Source: Cyclostephanos tholiformis (lineage: Eukaryota > Bacillariophyta > Thalassiosirophyceae > Thalassiosirales > Thalassiosiraceae). Taken from it: 14,246 nt of DNA. The stretch is from the NCBI GenBank assembly GCA_036939975.1, contig JALLPB010000610.1:1-14246 (forward strand), read 5' to 3'. Position 1 is the stretch's first letter. The number at the start of each line of letters is the position of its first letter. Below are positions 8,305 through 14,246 of the stretch, one piece after another. A program made the translations under genes and the position numbers. Below the pieces are notes generated by a model. That model was given only the letters and a program-made list of their open reading frames with translations. It was not told where the DNA came from and ran no database searches.

Positions 8305-8322
8305 AGGAAGGCACAACCTAGG
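8305..8322 (-). repeat. Right inverted end of the 1187-bp element
   Basis: Partner of 7136-7153. Its CCTAGG creates the stop that ends the N-terminal PiggyBac frame of copy 2. Confidence 0.65.
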
Positions 8323-8945
8323 TTTCCCCGATGACATTCTCCTTATTGGTTGGTCCAAAAAACACATGCGATGTGCTGGTTGCCATGTTGATGCCAGCAT
8401 CATGAGGGAAAATCTCAGGGATGAGGAGTACCCACATCTCCTTCTTCTCCCGAACACCATTGGCACCAACCTCCCTCCATGGGATGAGGATATTAAAACT
8501 CTAGCCTGTTGAAAAGAGCTTGCTTTAAGCCCTACCCTGATGCTTTGAGCACAAATGCAATGGCCTTAAGCAACTTTAGGTTCGTCATCTTAAACACCAC
8601 CCTTCTTGCCTTGAATTGCTGCACAGGGGGAGGAAAAACCGGATTCACCAGAGCTTCATTGTTCCCCTCTTCTGCAAGGAATTCCCACTAACCAATCTCC
8701 CTCACCAGAGCATCATCCTGCACCGCTGCCTTTGTCTTCTCTATAGCAGGTGCCTTAGCGAAGGTTTGCATAATTTTAATGTTCTCCTTGTCCCATGTGA
8801 TTGAATTGTCACCCATAGTGACAGAGCCATTGTCATTTTTCCTCACCTAAAAATTGTATTCCTTCTTGGGGGAAATAATAGTAGTCACCCCCCCGTCATT
8901 TTCTTGTCCTCAAATGACTTGAACCCATCAATTGGATTTATTGTT
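8318..8945 (-). pseudogene. PiggyBac-like transposase N-terminal part, copy 2
   Basis: One minus-strand frame runs from about 8925 down to TAA at 8493-8495, with in-frame stops at 8847-8849, 8688-8690 and 8532-8534. It contains MGDNSITWDKENIKIMQ, PVFPPPVQQFKARRVVF and then MTNLKLLKAIAFVL and LFNRL. That order matches PPMLELETVRVAL, MSIAALKEIAAYL and LFNRIRDS in copy 1. A frame change then gives MWVLLIPEIFPHDAGIN and HVFFGPTNKENVIGE, matching the FFGPTNKENAVG block of copy 1. Similarity stops at 8318, where the 1187-bp element begins. The protein differs from copy 1 at most positions, so the copies are old or belong to different subfamilies. A TACCCTACAG at about 8950 could be an intron 3' end. 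Confidence 0.75.
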
Positions 8946-9031
8946 CATACTGTAGGGTAAGCTTAAACAATATGCATTTTAAGCAAATTACAAGAGTGAG
9001 TATCACTATGTACCCCCCAAAACATCCAATC
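8946..9031. other. PiggyBac copy 2 leader or intron, no gene seen
   Basis: AT-rich stretch between the N-terminal coding remnant and the insertion site of the 2159-bp element. Confidence 0.4.
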
Positions 9032-9039
9032 TTACTGAT
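9032..9039 (+). repeat. Target duplication TTACTGAT, left
   Basis: Exact 8-bp match to 11199-11206, placed directly outside the inverted end. Confidence 0.75.
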
Positions 9040-9047
9040 CTTGGTTG

Positions 9048-9078
9048 GGAATTCTGCCAGAATTCCGTGGAATTCTTG
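9048..9078. repeat. Left GAATTC cluster of the 2159-bp element
   Basis: Three GAATTC sites in about 30 bp. TGCCAGAATTCC at 9055-9066 recurs in the same orientation at 11030-11041. Confidence 0.65.
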
Positions 9079-9603
9079 TTTCCGGACCTTTTTTTGCCCC
9101 TTTTTATTTGTTTTTTCGATCGGAACTGATCTTCCTGCCTTTTTTTTGTGCTCAAAATATTTTCCCGCCTTAAAATTTCCAGTTTTTTTCCAAGGCAAAA
9201 TCTTTTTGTCAGCCCGCCATTGGTCAGAGGGTTGCTCGATATTGGTTTTTGGTAGACACCTGGTAAGGGGGAAATGGTGCCACATTGGCTGCAATTACAC
9301 ATGTTCCTTGTGTCTTGTGTCATCAACCCTTTTGACGATGATTGCAATGATCTCTGTGGAGTCATTGATTTCCTTGCCAAGGTCTTGGTGTTGTCCGGCC
9401 TTCATGGATGGTGATTTGGCTCCAGGTCCTCTCACCTCTCCAAAAAGCAAACAAATGTCCCAGCAAAAACAGGTGGACCACACCAACAAGCAGGAGAGGA
9501 AGGTGCAAACAACAACTACGTGAAGGATGATAATGATGCGAGTACTTTGGGCAATGTGAAACTGGTTGTGCCATGGCTCTAACTGAGGGAGAAGAGGATC
9601 GAG
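9079..9603. other. Left interior of the 2159-bp element, no gene supported
   Basis: Begins T/C-rich with long T runs. Both strands are open in places: plus 8972-9523 and minus 8938-9294 and 9295-9915. None looks like a known protein and the long frames conflict. Confidence 0.4.
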
Positions 9604-10063
9604 ATGAACGGCAAGGAGCATTCTTTCTCTCCTTCCTCCTCCTTCTCCTCCTCTGCCACCGCCGCTGCTGCCGCTGCCGCTGCCGTTGCCACAGCCAACA
9701 ACAATGGAGACAATGACCATGACAACAATGGTATGGGCATGGCGGATGGGGGGGGAATGGAGAAGGAGTTGGAGGAGGGGAGGGAGACAATGACAGAATG
9801 GCAACAGTGACGATGATGCAGAGGACAATGACAGAAACAAGGAGGGGGTTAAGCAAGTTGATGATGAGGACAATGATGAGGAAAATGACAAGAACAATGA
9901 AGAGGACAATGACAAGAGTGGCGAGGTAGGGCATTGTCATTTGCTTGCTCCACACCCCTTGTGCTGCCAATGCCACACAACAATTGCCATGCAGGACATA
10001 TACCAGCAGAGGCATGCCCCCACCACCGACAAATTGGCCACAACAAACATTATACCAGGGTAG
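9604..10063 (+). pseudogene. Acidic low-complexity coding remnant, unrecognised
   Basis: An ATG frame at 9604-9810 gives a Ser run, an Ala run (TAAAAAAAAVATA), an Asn/Asp/Gly part and EKELEEGRE. One reading frame away, 9794-10060 is open for 89 codons and is strongly Asp/Glu/Asn/Lys-rich (DDEDNDEENDKNNEEDNDK), then VGHCHL and CCQCHTT. The two join naturally by a frameshift near 9790. GAC/AAT/GAA triplet repeats drive much of this. The opposite strand gives only Leu/Ser/His-rich frames, so plus is the better reading. No domain is recognised, and the Cys/His pairs are too few for a finger call. Confidence 0.3.
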
Positions 10064-10122
10064 TGAGAATCATTTATTAGTATTATATATTTTTTCCATC
10101 ATATTATTGCATTTTATAATTA

Positions 10123-10460
10123 GATTGAAAATCCCCCCCCCCATATTGTTCCGATGCTTCTCTTGCTGTGCGAATCAAACAAAACCGTTTCACCCAAGGT
10201 CAGCCAGTATTGTGGTGCTGTTGCCGGTGCCATGAGGTAGTTGTCCAACATCCGTGGGGGGTGACCTAAGGGTTCATAGCGTGGCCATCCTTCCACCCAA
10301 CCTACTGCCCTATCCCCCCACTAAAAATATCCCCAATTCTTGCTTTGTTGGCAGATTTTGGTCCATCCACACCACCCATTGCTTCCCCTTAATGTGCTGT
10401 GTCTACTTCAGCCAGTAGCCAAAAACAGGCATACCAAGTAGGTTTCGGGTGGTGGTTTAA
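10123..10460 (-). pseudogene. Protein-like minus-strand remnant, unrecognised
   Basis: Two adjoining minus-strand frames read like real protein. The first (about 10460 to 10313) has NLLGMPVFGYWLK, a TAG at 10403-10405, then GKQWVVWMDQNLPTKQELG and a stop at 10310-10312. The second (10320 to 10123, 66 codons) has RAVGWVEGWPRYEPLG, then MLDNYLMAPATAPQYWLTLG and LFDSHSKRSIGTIW, ending TAA at 10120-10122. They join at a six-C run (10314-10319), a likely slip site. Codons favour purine-any-pyrimidine order, which suggests coding. I do not recognise the family. Position suggests it belongs to the 2159-bp element. Confidence 0.4.
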
Positions 10461-11029
10461 CCACCCACCCTACCATCAAAAATCCACCCCACACAAACTC
10501 CACACAACCCCCTGCAATTCCAGCATCACCGGCTGTTTTAGACAAAGCCATGGATTCCATCACAGACATATGGTGTGGCATGGCCACCTATGGGGGGGGG
10601 CAGCCATAAGATCATGATGACGATGGGTCAATCGGGGGTGGGTTTGACAGGTGGCCGGCGATGGCCAAAATCGTATAACCCCCCCCCCAAATCATGTCAG
10701 CACTACCCTTGCCAGCAAATTCAAACAAAGCCATGATACACATCATGAAAGGGATTGTGCCACATCTACCAGTGCTGGGGGTTTGGCATCTGATGATGGG
10801 ATGGGGTCGAATGAAGAGCCACCATGGCCATGGTGGAGTCTTGTCTACCCAAAAACTGACTTGTATTTGGGTCCAAAAAAGGCTGGCAGTTGTCCCGCCA
10901 TCCCGCCATTGCCATCAGTACTTCAACTGGTTTTGGTCTCATTTTCATAAAAAAACAGTAGGAGTACTTTTGACGGGAGCATCTGGTGGCAAGTGATTTC
11001 TTATGAAACTAAGTTTCTGTGTATTTAAT
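10461..11029. other. Right interior of the 2159-bp element, coding status unclear
   Basis: Protein-like runs exist on both strands. Plus has 10651-10950 and 10694-10996. Minus has GQLPAFFGPKYKSVFG at about 10830-10895 and GTIPFMMCIMALFEFAGKG at about 10700-10765. They could be upstream pieces of the minus-strand remnant at 10123-10460, but frames change often and I cannot prove it. G/C runs of nine or ten lie at 10592-10600 and 10679-10688. Confidence 0.3.
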
Positions 11030-11190
11030 TGCCAGAATTCCAAAATTGGAAACGGAATTCCAATTTTTCACTAAGAGTGTTTTTTTAAGTTAACCGATAT
11101 TTTCCGTGGAAATATTTTGGAATTCCAAGATTGGAAGCAGAATTCTGAATTATGCCACTCCCAGAAATTGGAAGTCAAAATCAGAATTCC
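11030..11190. repeat. Right GAATTC cluster of the 2159-bp element
   Basis: At least five GAATTC sites in 160 bp, several within GGAATTCC or next to AATTGGAA. They form overlapping imperfect palindromes and look like subterminal repeats. Confidence 0.65.
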
Positions 11191-11198
11191 CAACAAAG

Positions 11199-11206
11199 TT
11201 ACTGAT
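11199..11206 (+). repeat. Target duplication TTACTGAT, right
   Basis: Exact 8-bp match to 9032-9039. Confidence 0.75.
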
Positions 11207-11419
11207 TCCTACAATAAGATACATCGTTGACAAAATAGCTGTCTTCCCATTTACAAAATGATTCCAGTGATACCCAATACTCTTGTTGCAACTGTCAGAT
11301 TTGGTTCAATGAGTTCTCCGCAATATGTCAGGTTGTGTGTTGAAAGGTTCTTAACCTGAGTTTTACATAGGAACAATACAAAAAACTATTGTATCTACCT
11401 AGAACTTTTAGCTTCCCAT
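11207..11419. other. PiggyBac copy 2, 5' part, no gene seen
   Basis: AT-rich stretch between the right target duplication and the N-terminal remnant of copy 2. It may include an intron. Confidence 0.35.
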
Positions 11420-11668
11420 TTATGAGACAGCATGTTGTCTTTGATTGCTGAAACTGTGTACCTTAAGGTATTTGTGAGTTTGTGTGGTGGCAGCTGATGG
11501 GGGATTGGGGGCATTGTTAACTGTCAACAGAGAAGATAACATGCTAACAAGCATTTCTGGATGCACAATGACATGCGGCAGTGGTGTGAATGGCATATCA
11601 GCAGGTGTTTGCTTACTTTGGCAATCAGGCTGCATTGGGAAGGACTCCCCCCCTGCTCCAATCTGAGG
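11420..11668 (-). pseudogene. PiggyBac copy 2, likely N-terminal segment
   Basis: A minus-strand frame of 71 codons from an ATG at 11633-11635, open further upstream to about 11668. It is Pro/Ser/Thr-rich: MPFTPLPHVIVHPEML, then VSMLSSLLTVNN and PPSAATTQTH. The EML at residues 27-29 and what follows resemble EMLTTLISHVV in the plus-strand frame at 4687-4986, at the matching place behind the right arm of the 7.8-kb inverted repeat. This supports a shared origin, but the match is short. The plus frame opposite (11484-11666) is taken as a shadow. Confidence 0.4.
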
Positions 11669-11842
11669 GTATGGTGATCATTTAAGGCCATTGTTGATTT
11701 GGGTGAAACATCTTGTTGGAGATAGAGATTGGATTGTAGGATTCACGTAGGAATACTGTCAACATTTCTATTTCACCAAACAAACTGAATATTCAATCGC
11801 CACTTAAAAAGGTTAAGGAAAAATTACTCTTCAAGAAGACTC

Positions 11843-11915
11843 TGCCCCCCAGACCCCTATACTGCTGAGAGCTGAGACTGTCCTCTATCTGTAGATATAA
11901 TAATATTCTAATAGT
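11843..11915 (-). repeat. Right arm of the 7.8-kb inverted repeat (5' end of PiggyBac copy 2)
   Basis: AGACCCCTATACTGCTG at 11851-11867 pairs with 4116-4132, and the similarity runs on to about 11910. A TTAA lies at 11940-11943. The arm precedes the minus-strand N-terminal remnant at 11420-11668. Confidence 0.65.
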
Positions 11916-11943
11916 CTCACGGGTATGATTTACTCAAACTTAA

Positions 11944-12377
11944 TTTGTGTCGAAGTTCAGGTATTGGTTTTTTGTGTGTCAGTTTTTGCTATATCAAACT
12001 AATGAAGAATGAGAGACGCATCTGGTTTTGTGCTTCTGTTTCTTTCCACCACCTCAAATCCCCTGTTCCTTTTGAAAAGAACCAGAATCTCAAACACTCT
12101 TTGACCCTCTCATAAATATTCACAATCATGGTCTACATACAAAACAAGAAGCATCATCTGCCATATATAATGTGATCAAAACATAGCCAAAAGCGCAAAT
12201 ACTCCCTCTTGTTTCAGTCCATCAACCATGCAAATCTTCCCAAGAAGACGAAGCTGAAACAGTGACAGCAACAAGTTGTTGCACTCCAAATGACTCCTTT
12301 GCAGTTTACTATATTCTTAGTTGATACCATGGGGGACTTATGGGAAAAGAAATGGCAAAACAAAATAATGATCATTG
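11944..12377. other. Region right of PiggyBac copy 2, nothing supported
   Basis: Both strands show short protein-like runs broken by stops about as often as chance predicts in AT-rich DNA. A small palindromic word GCAACAAGTTGTTGC lies near 12270. Confidence 0.35.
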
Positions 12378-12602
12378 TCAAAAATACACCAATTCCTTGC
12401 CAGGGCTTTGGGCTTCCTTAATAGGAGGAGCGGCGGCCTCCAAAAATAAATAAATATGTTTATTAGATTGGCTTGTTTGATATCCAAATGTTGCACAAAT
12501 TTTTGTCCCTGTCACTTCTGGAGGGCTTGTTACATATTGTACACTTTGTACCTTTTCTGTGTTGACCTTGCCAAATAAGAGCACAACTTTTTCTTCACTC
12601 AT
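12378..12602 (-). CDS. Short open frame, unrecognised
   Basis: 74 codons on the minus strand with a true ATG (MSEEKVVLLFGKVNTEK), a normal amino-acid mix and no low complexity. Just upstream, at about 12603-12720, another minus frame (NIPYELVRQFDSTKSKIV, then IDDLSYDERVTW) runs up to it and is offset by one frame at about 12600. Together they could be an exon pair or a broken gene. Plus-strand runs overlap the same DNA, so strand and coding status are uncertain. No family is recognised. Confidence 0.25.
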   Translation of the reverse strand: MSEEKVVLLFGKVNTEKVQSVQYVTSPPEVTGTKICATFGYQTSQSNKHIYLFLEAAAPPIKEAQSPGKELVYF

Positions 12603-12753
12603 ATAGGGAACAATGCATTTTCCAAGTCACACGTTCATCATACGACAAGTCATCAATTACAATCTTTGATTTGGTTGAATCAAATTGCCTGACCAGTTCA
12701 TACGGTATGTTGGCTTTGGCTCTACAAATTCAGTATTTATTGTGGAAGGTGTT

Positions 12754-12761
12754 CTGAAGAA
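12754..12761 (+). repeat. Possible target duplication CTGAAGAA, left
   Basis: Exact match to 13765-13772 at the other side of the GACATGTC element. Confidence 0.45.
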
Positions 12762-12803
12762 CTATGTCGGCAACATGTCGGCGACATGTCAAAATGTCGC
12801 CAA

Positions 12804-12817
12804 ATTTTGGCCAAAAT
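12804..12817. repeat. 14-bp perfect palindrome
   Basis: ATTTTGGCCAAAAT, just inside the left GACATGTC sites. Confidence 0.6.
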
Positions 12818-13164
12818 GCCTGTCGGTGCCAACACAAAAACTCAGCCGACACTGAACTTTCTGTCAGCTAAGTGCCAACACTGTAACACATACCAAGAAG
12901 CTGCACACATGCACAAATACCCTACTGAGGACCTACACATGCACAACAAACACTAAAAATAATATCTCCGCCACCTCTGCTCCCCTCTCATTGCATTGTC
13001 TTCACCTCTCTCATCATGTCTTTGCCTCGTGCCATATCCGCTTGTTTGATTGGTTGTTTCATTGTCATGTTGTGTCTCATCATTCACATTGTTCCATTGC
13101 ATTATCCCATCACATTGTCTCATCATGTCATTCTGTCACGTCACTACATCACATTTTGCACCAT

Positions 13165-13511
13165 CTGCCATCTGCCATCCACCTGCTGCCTCTGCGATGG
13201 CTCACAAGCACTGTCATCAATGCTCCCCCCTTCTTGCTCATCTAATAGTTGATTGTTGTGTGTCAATTGTTGTATTCATTGCTGTTCTCTCTCCATCATC
13301 AGCTATCAACCCTCTACCATCTGACGTCTGCCATCCGTTGTCTGCCATCCACCATCCGCTGTCCACCACCTGCCACCTCTGCAATGGCTCCCAAGCATAG
13401 TCGTCAACACAGCCCCCTCTTTGCCCATCTAATATTTGATTGTTGTGTGTCTTGCCTGTCTAATATTTGATTGTTGTGTGTATCCTTGTCTTCATCATCA
13501 TTCTCTCTCCA
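13165..13511 (+). repeat. Imperfect tandem duplication, period about 187 bp
   Basis: GCGATGGCTCACAAGCA at 13194 returns as GCAATGGCTCCCAAGCA at 13381. CATCTAATAGTTGATTGTTG at 13239 returns as CATCTAATATTTGATTGTTG at 13426. Both offsets are 187. Each unit is followed by TTCTCTCTCCATC. The open plus frames over this region come from the repeat and are not genes. Confidence 0.65.
13426..13481 (+). repeat. 31-bp tandem repeat
   Basis: CTAATATTTGATTGTTGTGT occurs twice, 31 bp apart, inside the second 187-bp unit. Confidence 0.7.
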
Positions 13512-13578
13512 TCCTCGTTCCTCCTTTGTTGTCCATCATCTGTCGGCCACTGGCACTATGTATGGCCAACATAAGCCA

Positions 13579-13620
13579 ACATGTCAGCCAGTGACATGTC
13601 AGCCAGTGACATGTCAGCCT
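13579..13620 (+). repeat. 15-bp tandem repeat, about three copies
   Basis: The unit ACATGTCAGCCAGTG starts at 13579, 13594 and 13609; the third copy diverges after ACATGTCAGCC. It encodes a false TCQPV repeat in one frame. Confidence 0.8.
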
Positions 13621-13764
13621 GACATTTGGAGTCCTTGGCCAACATGTTTTTAGGACATGTCACTGACATTGCCTGACATGTTGATGACATGTTGGTGCAC
13701 ATAAATTATGTCTGTCGTTTTGACCCTTTGGCAGACATTTCAAAATCCGACATTCTCAGCTAGG

Positions 13765-13772
13765 CTGAAGAA
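13765..13772 (+). repeat. Possible target duplication CTGAAGAA, right
   Basis: Exact match to 12754-12761. Confidence 0.45.
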
Positions 13773-14246
13773 TGATGATAGTAGTGAATAGCATGCTGAA
13801 GAGGAAACAACTGAAGGACCAGCTCATTTGTCCATCACCCTCCCATGCAAACCTTTCAAAGATTTGTCCACTCATTACAATATTTCTGTAAGTAATTAGT
13901 TGCTGCTGCTGCATCTGTGGAGTGTTGATTAACCATGTGCATAAGTTGTGTGCAGAAAGCATTCTCACTGTCACACATGCATGTGCTCACATTATCTTTT
14001 TTTATAAACATTCCACTCAAAGATTATATTCATGGATGATCTGCCCTCAAGATTCTTCATCGAGATACTGTTTCCATTGTCATTTCATGACTATTCTCCA
14101 TGCATCATTGAGGAGGAATGACCTAGGAGGGTGGATAACTCTTCTCCTGAAGTGAAAAATGAGTGGAAATGAGTTACAGGTAGTTCAGGTTGAGAGAAGA
14201 AAATTATGAGCTTAGTTTTAAGGTCTAAAAATGAAGTGGATCACCC
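13773..14246. other. Right flank, nothing supported
   Basis: A minus frame (13756-13974) and a plus run (AEEETTEGPAHLSITLPCK at about 13795-13850) overlap, and neither is recognised. No repeat or RNA gene was seen to the end of the window. Confidence 0.35.

Larger units (their letters stand above)
7136..8322. mobile_element. 1187-bp inserted element with 18-bp inverted ends, unassigned
   Basis: The left end reads CCTAGGTTGTGCATTCCT (7136-7153). The right end is its reverse complement at 8305-8322, with one difference (C for A). The element lies exactly between the N-terminal (8318 upward) and C-terminal (7125 downward) parts of PiggyBac copy 2, and the PiggyBac similarity stops at its edges. 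The outer CCTAGG is itself a palindrome, so it may be part of the end or a duplicated CTAG/CCTAGG target. No other target duplication was seen. The inside holds a hairpin, a palindrome and one weak frame, but no transposase, so it is probably non-autonomous. Confidence 0.65.
9040..11198. mobile_element. 2159-bp DNA transposon with 17-bp inverted ends and 8-bp target duplication, unassigned
   Basis: The left end reads CTTGGTTGGGAATTCTG (9040-9056). The right end is its reverse complement at 11182-11198, with one difference (T for G at the fourth base). Directly outside lies TTACTGAT on both sides, at 9032-9039 and 11199-11206, an exact 8-bp target duplication. GAATTC-rich clusters lie inside both ends. 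An 8-bp duplication occurs in hAT, P, KDZ, Zisupton and some other superfamilies, but the ends do not start with the usual hAT YARNG. It lies in the 5' part of PiggyBac copy 2. Inside are an acidic plus-strand remnant and an unrecognised minus-strand remnant; no transposase motif was identified. Confidence 0.75.
12762..13764. mobile_element. About 1-kb non-coding element with GACATGTC sites near both ends
   Basis: ATGTCGG at 12764-12770 and its complement at 13748-13754 mark the two ends. Clusters of (G/A)ACATGT(C/T) lie just inside: two at 12773-12790 and about seven at 13579-13693. CTGAAGAA stands on both sides (12754-12761 and 13765-13772), a possible 8-bp target duplication. The extreme ends do not pair well; the right side has about nine extra bases. 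The interior is C/T-rich simple sequence and tandem repeats with no transposase. It fits a small non-autonomous element or a decayed foldback element. The boundary is less certain than for the 2159-bp element. Confidence 0.5.

Noticed and set aside
7641..9175. E2F-like sites (TTGGCGGGAA near 7641 and TTTTCCCGCC near 9162)
   Set aside because: There are only two isolated matches, neither placed in front of a supported gene.
9295..10015. Two long minus-strand frames rich in Leu, Ser, Val, Pro and His
   Set aside because: They are the complement of GAC/AAT/GAA and GCC/GCT triplet repeats. Composition is driven by simple sequence.
4054..11943. TTAA words as proven PiggyBac target duplications
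   Set aside because: They lie at a suitable place on both sides, but TTAA is frequent here and the bases next to them do not form matching ends, so they are kept only as supporting hints.
13471..13653. Plus-strand frame with TCQPVTCQPV repeats
   Set aside because: It is produced by the 15-bp tandem repeat in a non-coding element.
12603..13850. A host gene split by the GACATGTC element
   Set aside because: Joining the flanks at CTGAAGAA leaves frames open across the junction on both strands, so it does not tell which, if either, is coding. Stop frequency is near chance.

Overview
The window looks like a stretch of eukaryotic nuclear DNA made almost wholly of old, nested DNA transposons. No intact gene was found: every recognisable coding region is broken by stops and frameshifts. 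Two transposase families are clear. One is Mutator-like (MULE), with its D-D-CxH-E core, a SWIM zinc finger and a CCHC knuckle. The other is PiggyBac-like, with the IDEQTIGFQG block and a Cys-rich C-terminus. Both occur in algae, oomycetes and other eukaryotes. The flavour of the PiggyBac protein (SAP-like N-terminus, FFGPTNKEN block) suggests a microalga such as a diatom, but that is an inference. No tRNA, rRNA, CRISPR or bacterial operon structure was seen.

Layout. Positions 128-3951 are one MULE copy on the minus strand. It has about 100-bp terminal inverted repeats and, inside both ends, arrays of a TCACC motif spaced about 30 bp apart and pointing in opposite directions. Its transposase (633-3480) is a pseudogene with at least five stops and two frameshifts. 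Positions about 4075-11915 are bounded by a pair of inverted arms that share a perfect 17-mer. These arms are best explained as the 5' ends of two diverged PiggyBac copies lying tail to tail. Copy 1 reads rightwards (4687-6507) and stops near where the second aspartate should be. Copy 2 reads leftwards from 11668 to 6499 and has lost its catalytic middle.

Copy 2 is interrupted twice. A 2159-bp element (9040-11198) has 17-bp ends, with one mismatch between them, and is flanked by the 8-bp duplication TTACTGAT. A 1187-bp segment (7136-8322) has 18-bp inverted ends beginning CCTAGG. Neither could be assigned to a superfamily. The 2159-bp element carries GAATTC-rich arrays at both ends and an unrecognised minus-strand coding remnant.

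To the right, 11944-12761 holds only weak coding-like runs. Positions 12762-13764 are a roughly 1-kb non-coding element with GACATGTC-type sites near both ends, internal tandem repeats and a possible 8-bp duplication CTGAAGAA. The last 480 bp show nothing supportable.

The parts do not work together as a pathway. They record a sequence of insertions: PiggyBac copies first, later elements into copy 2, with a MULE and a small non-coding element alongside. All coordinates and similarities come from reading by eye; no database search was made.
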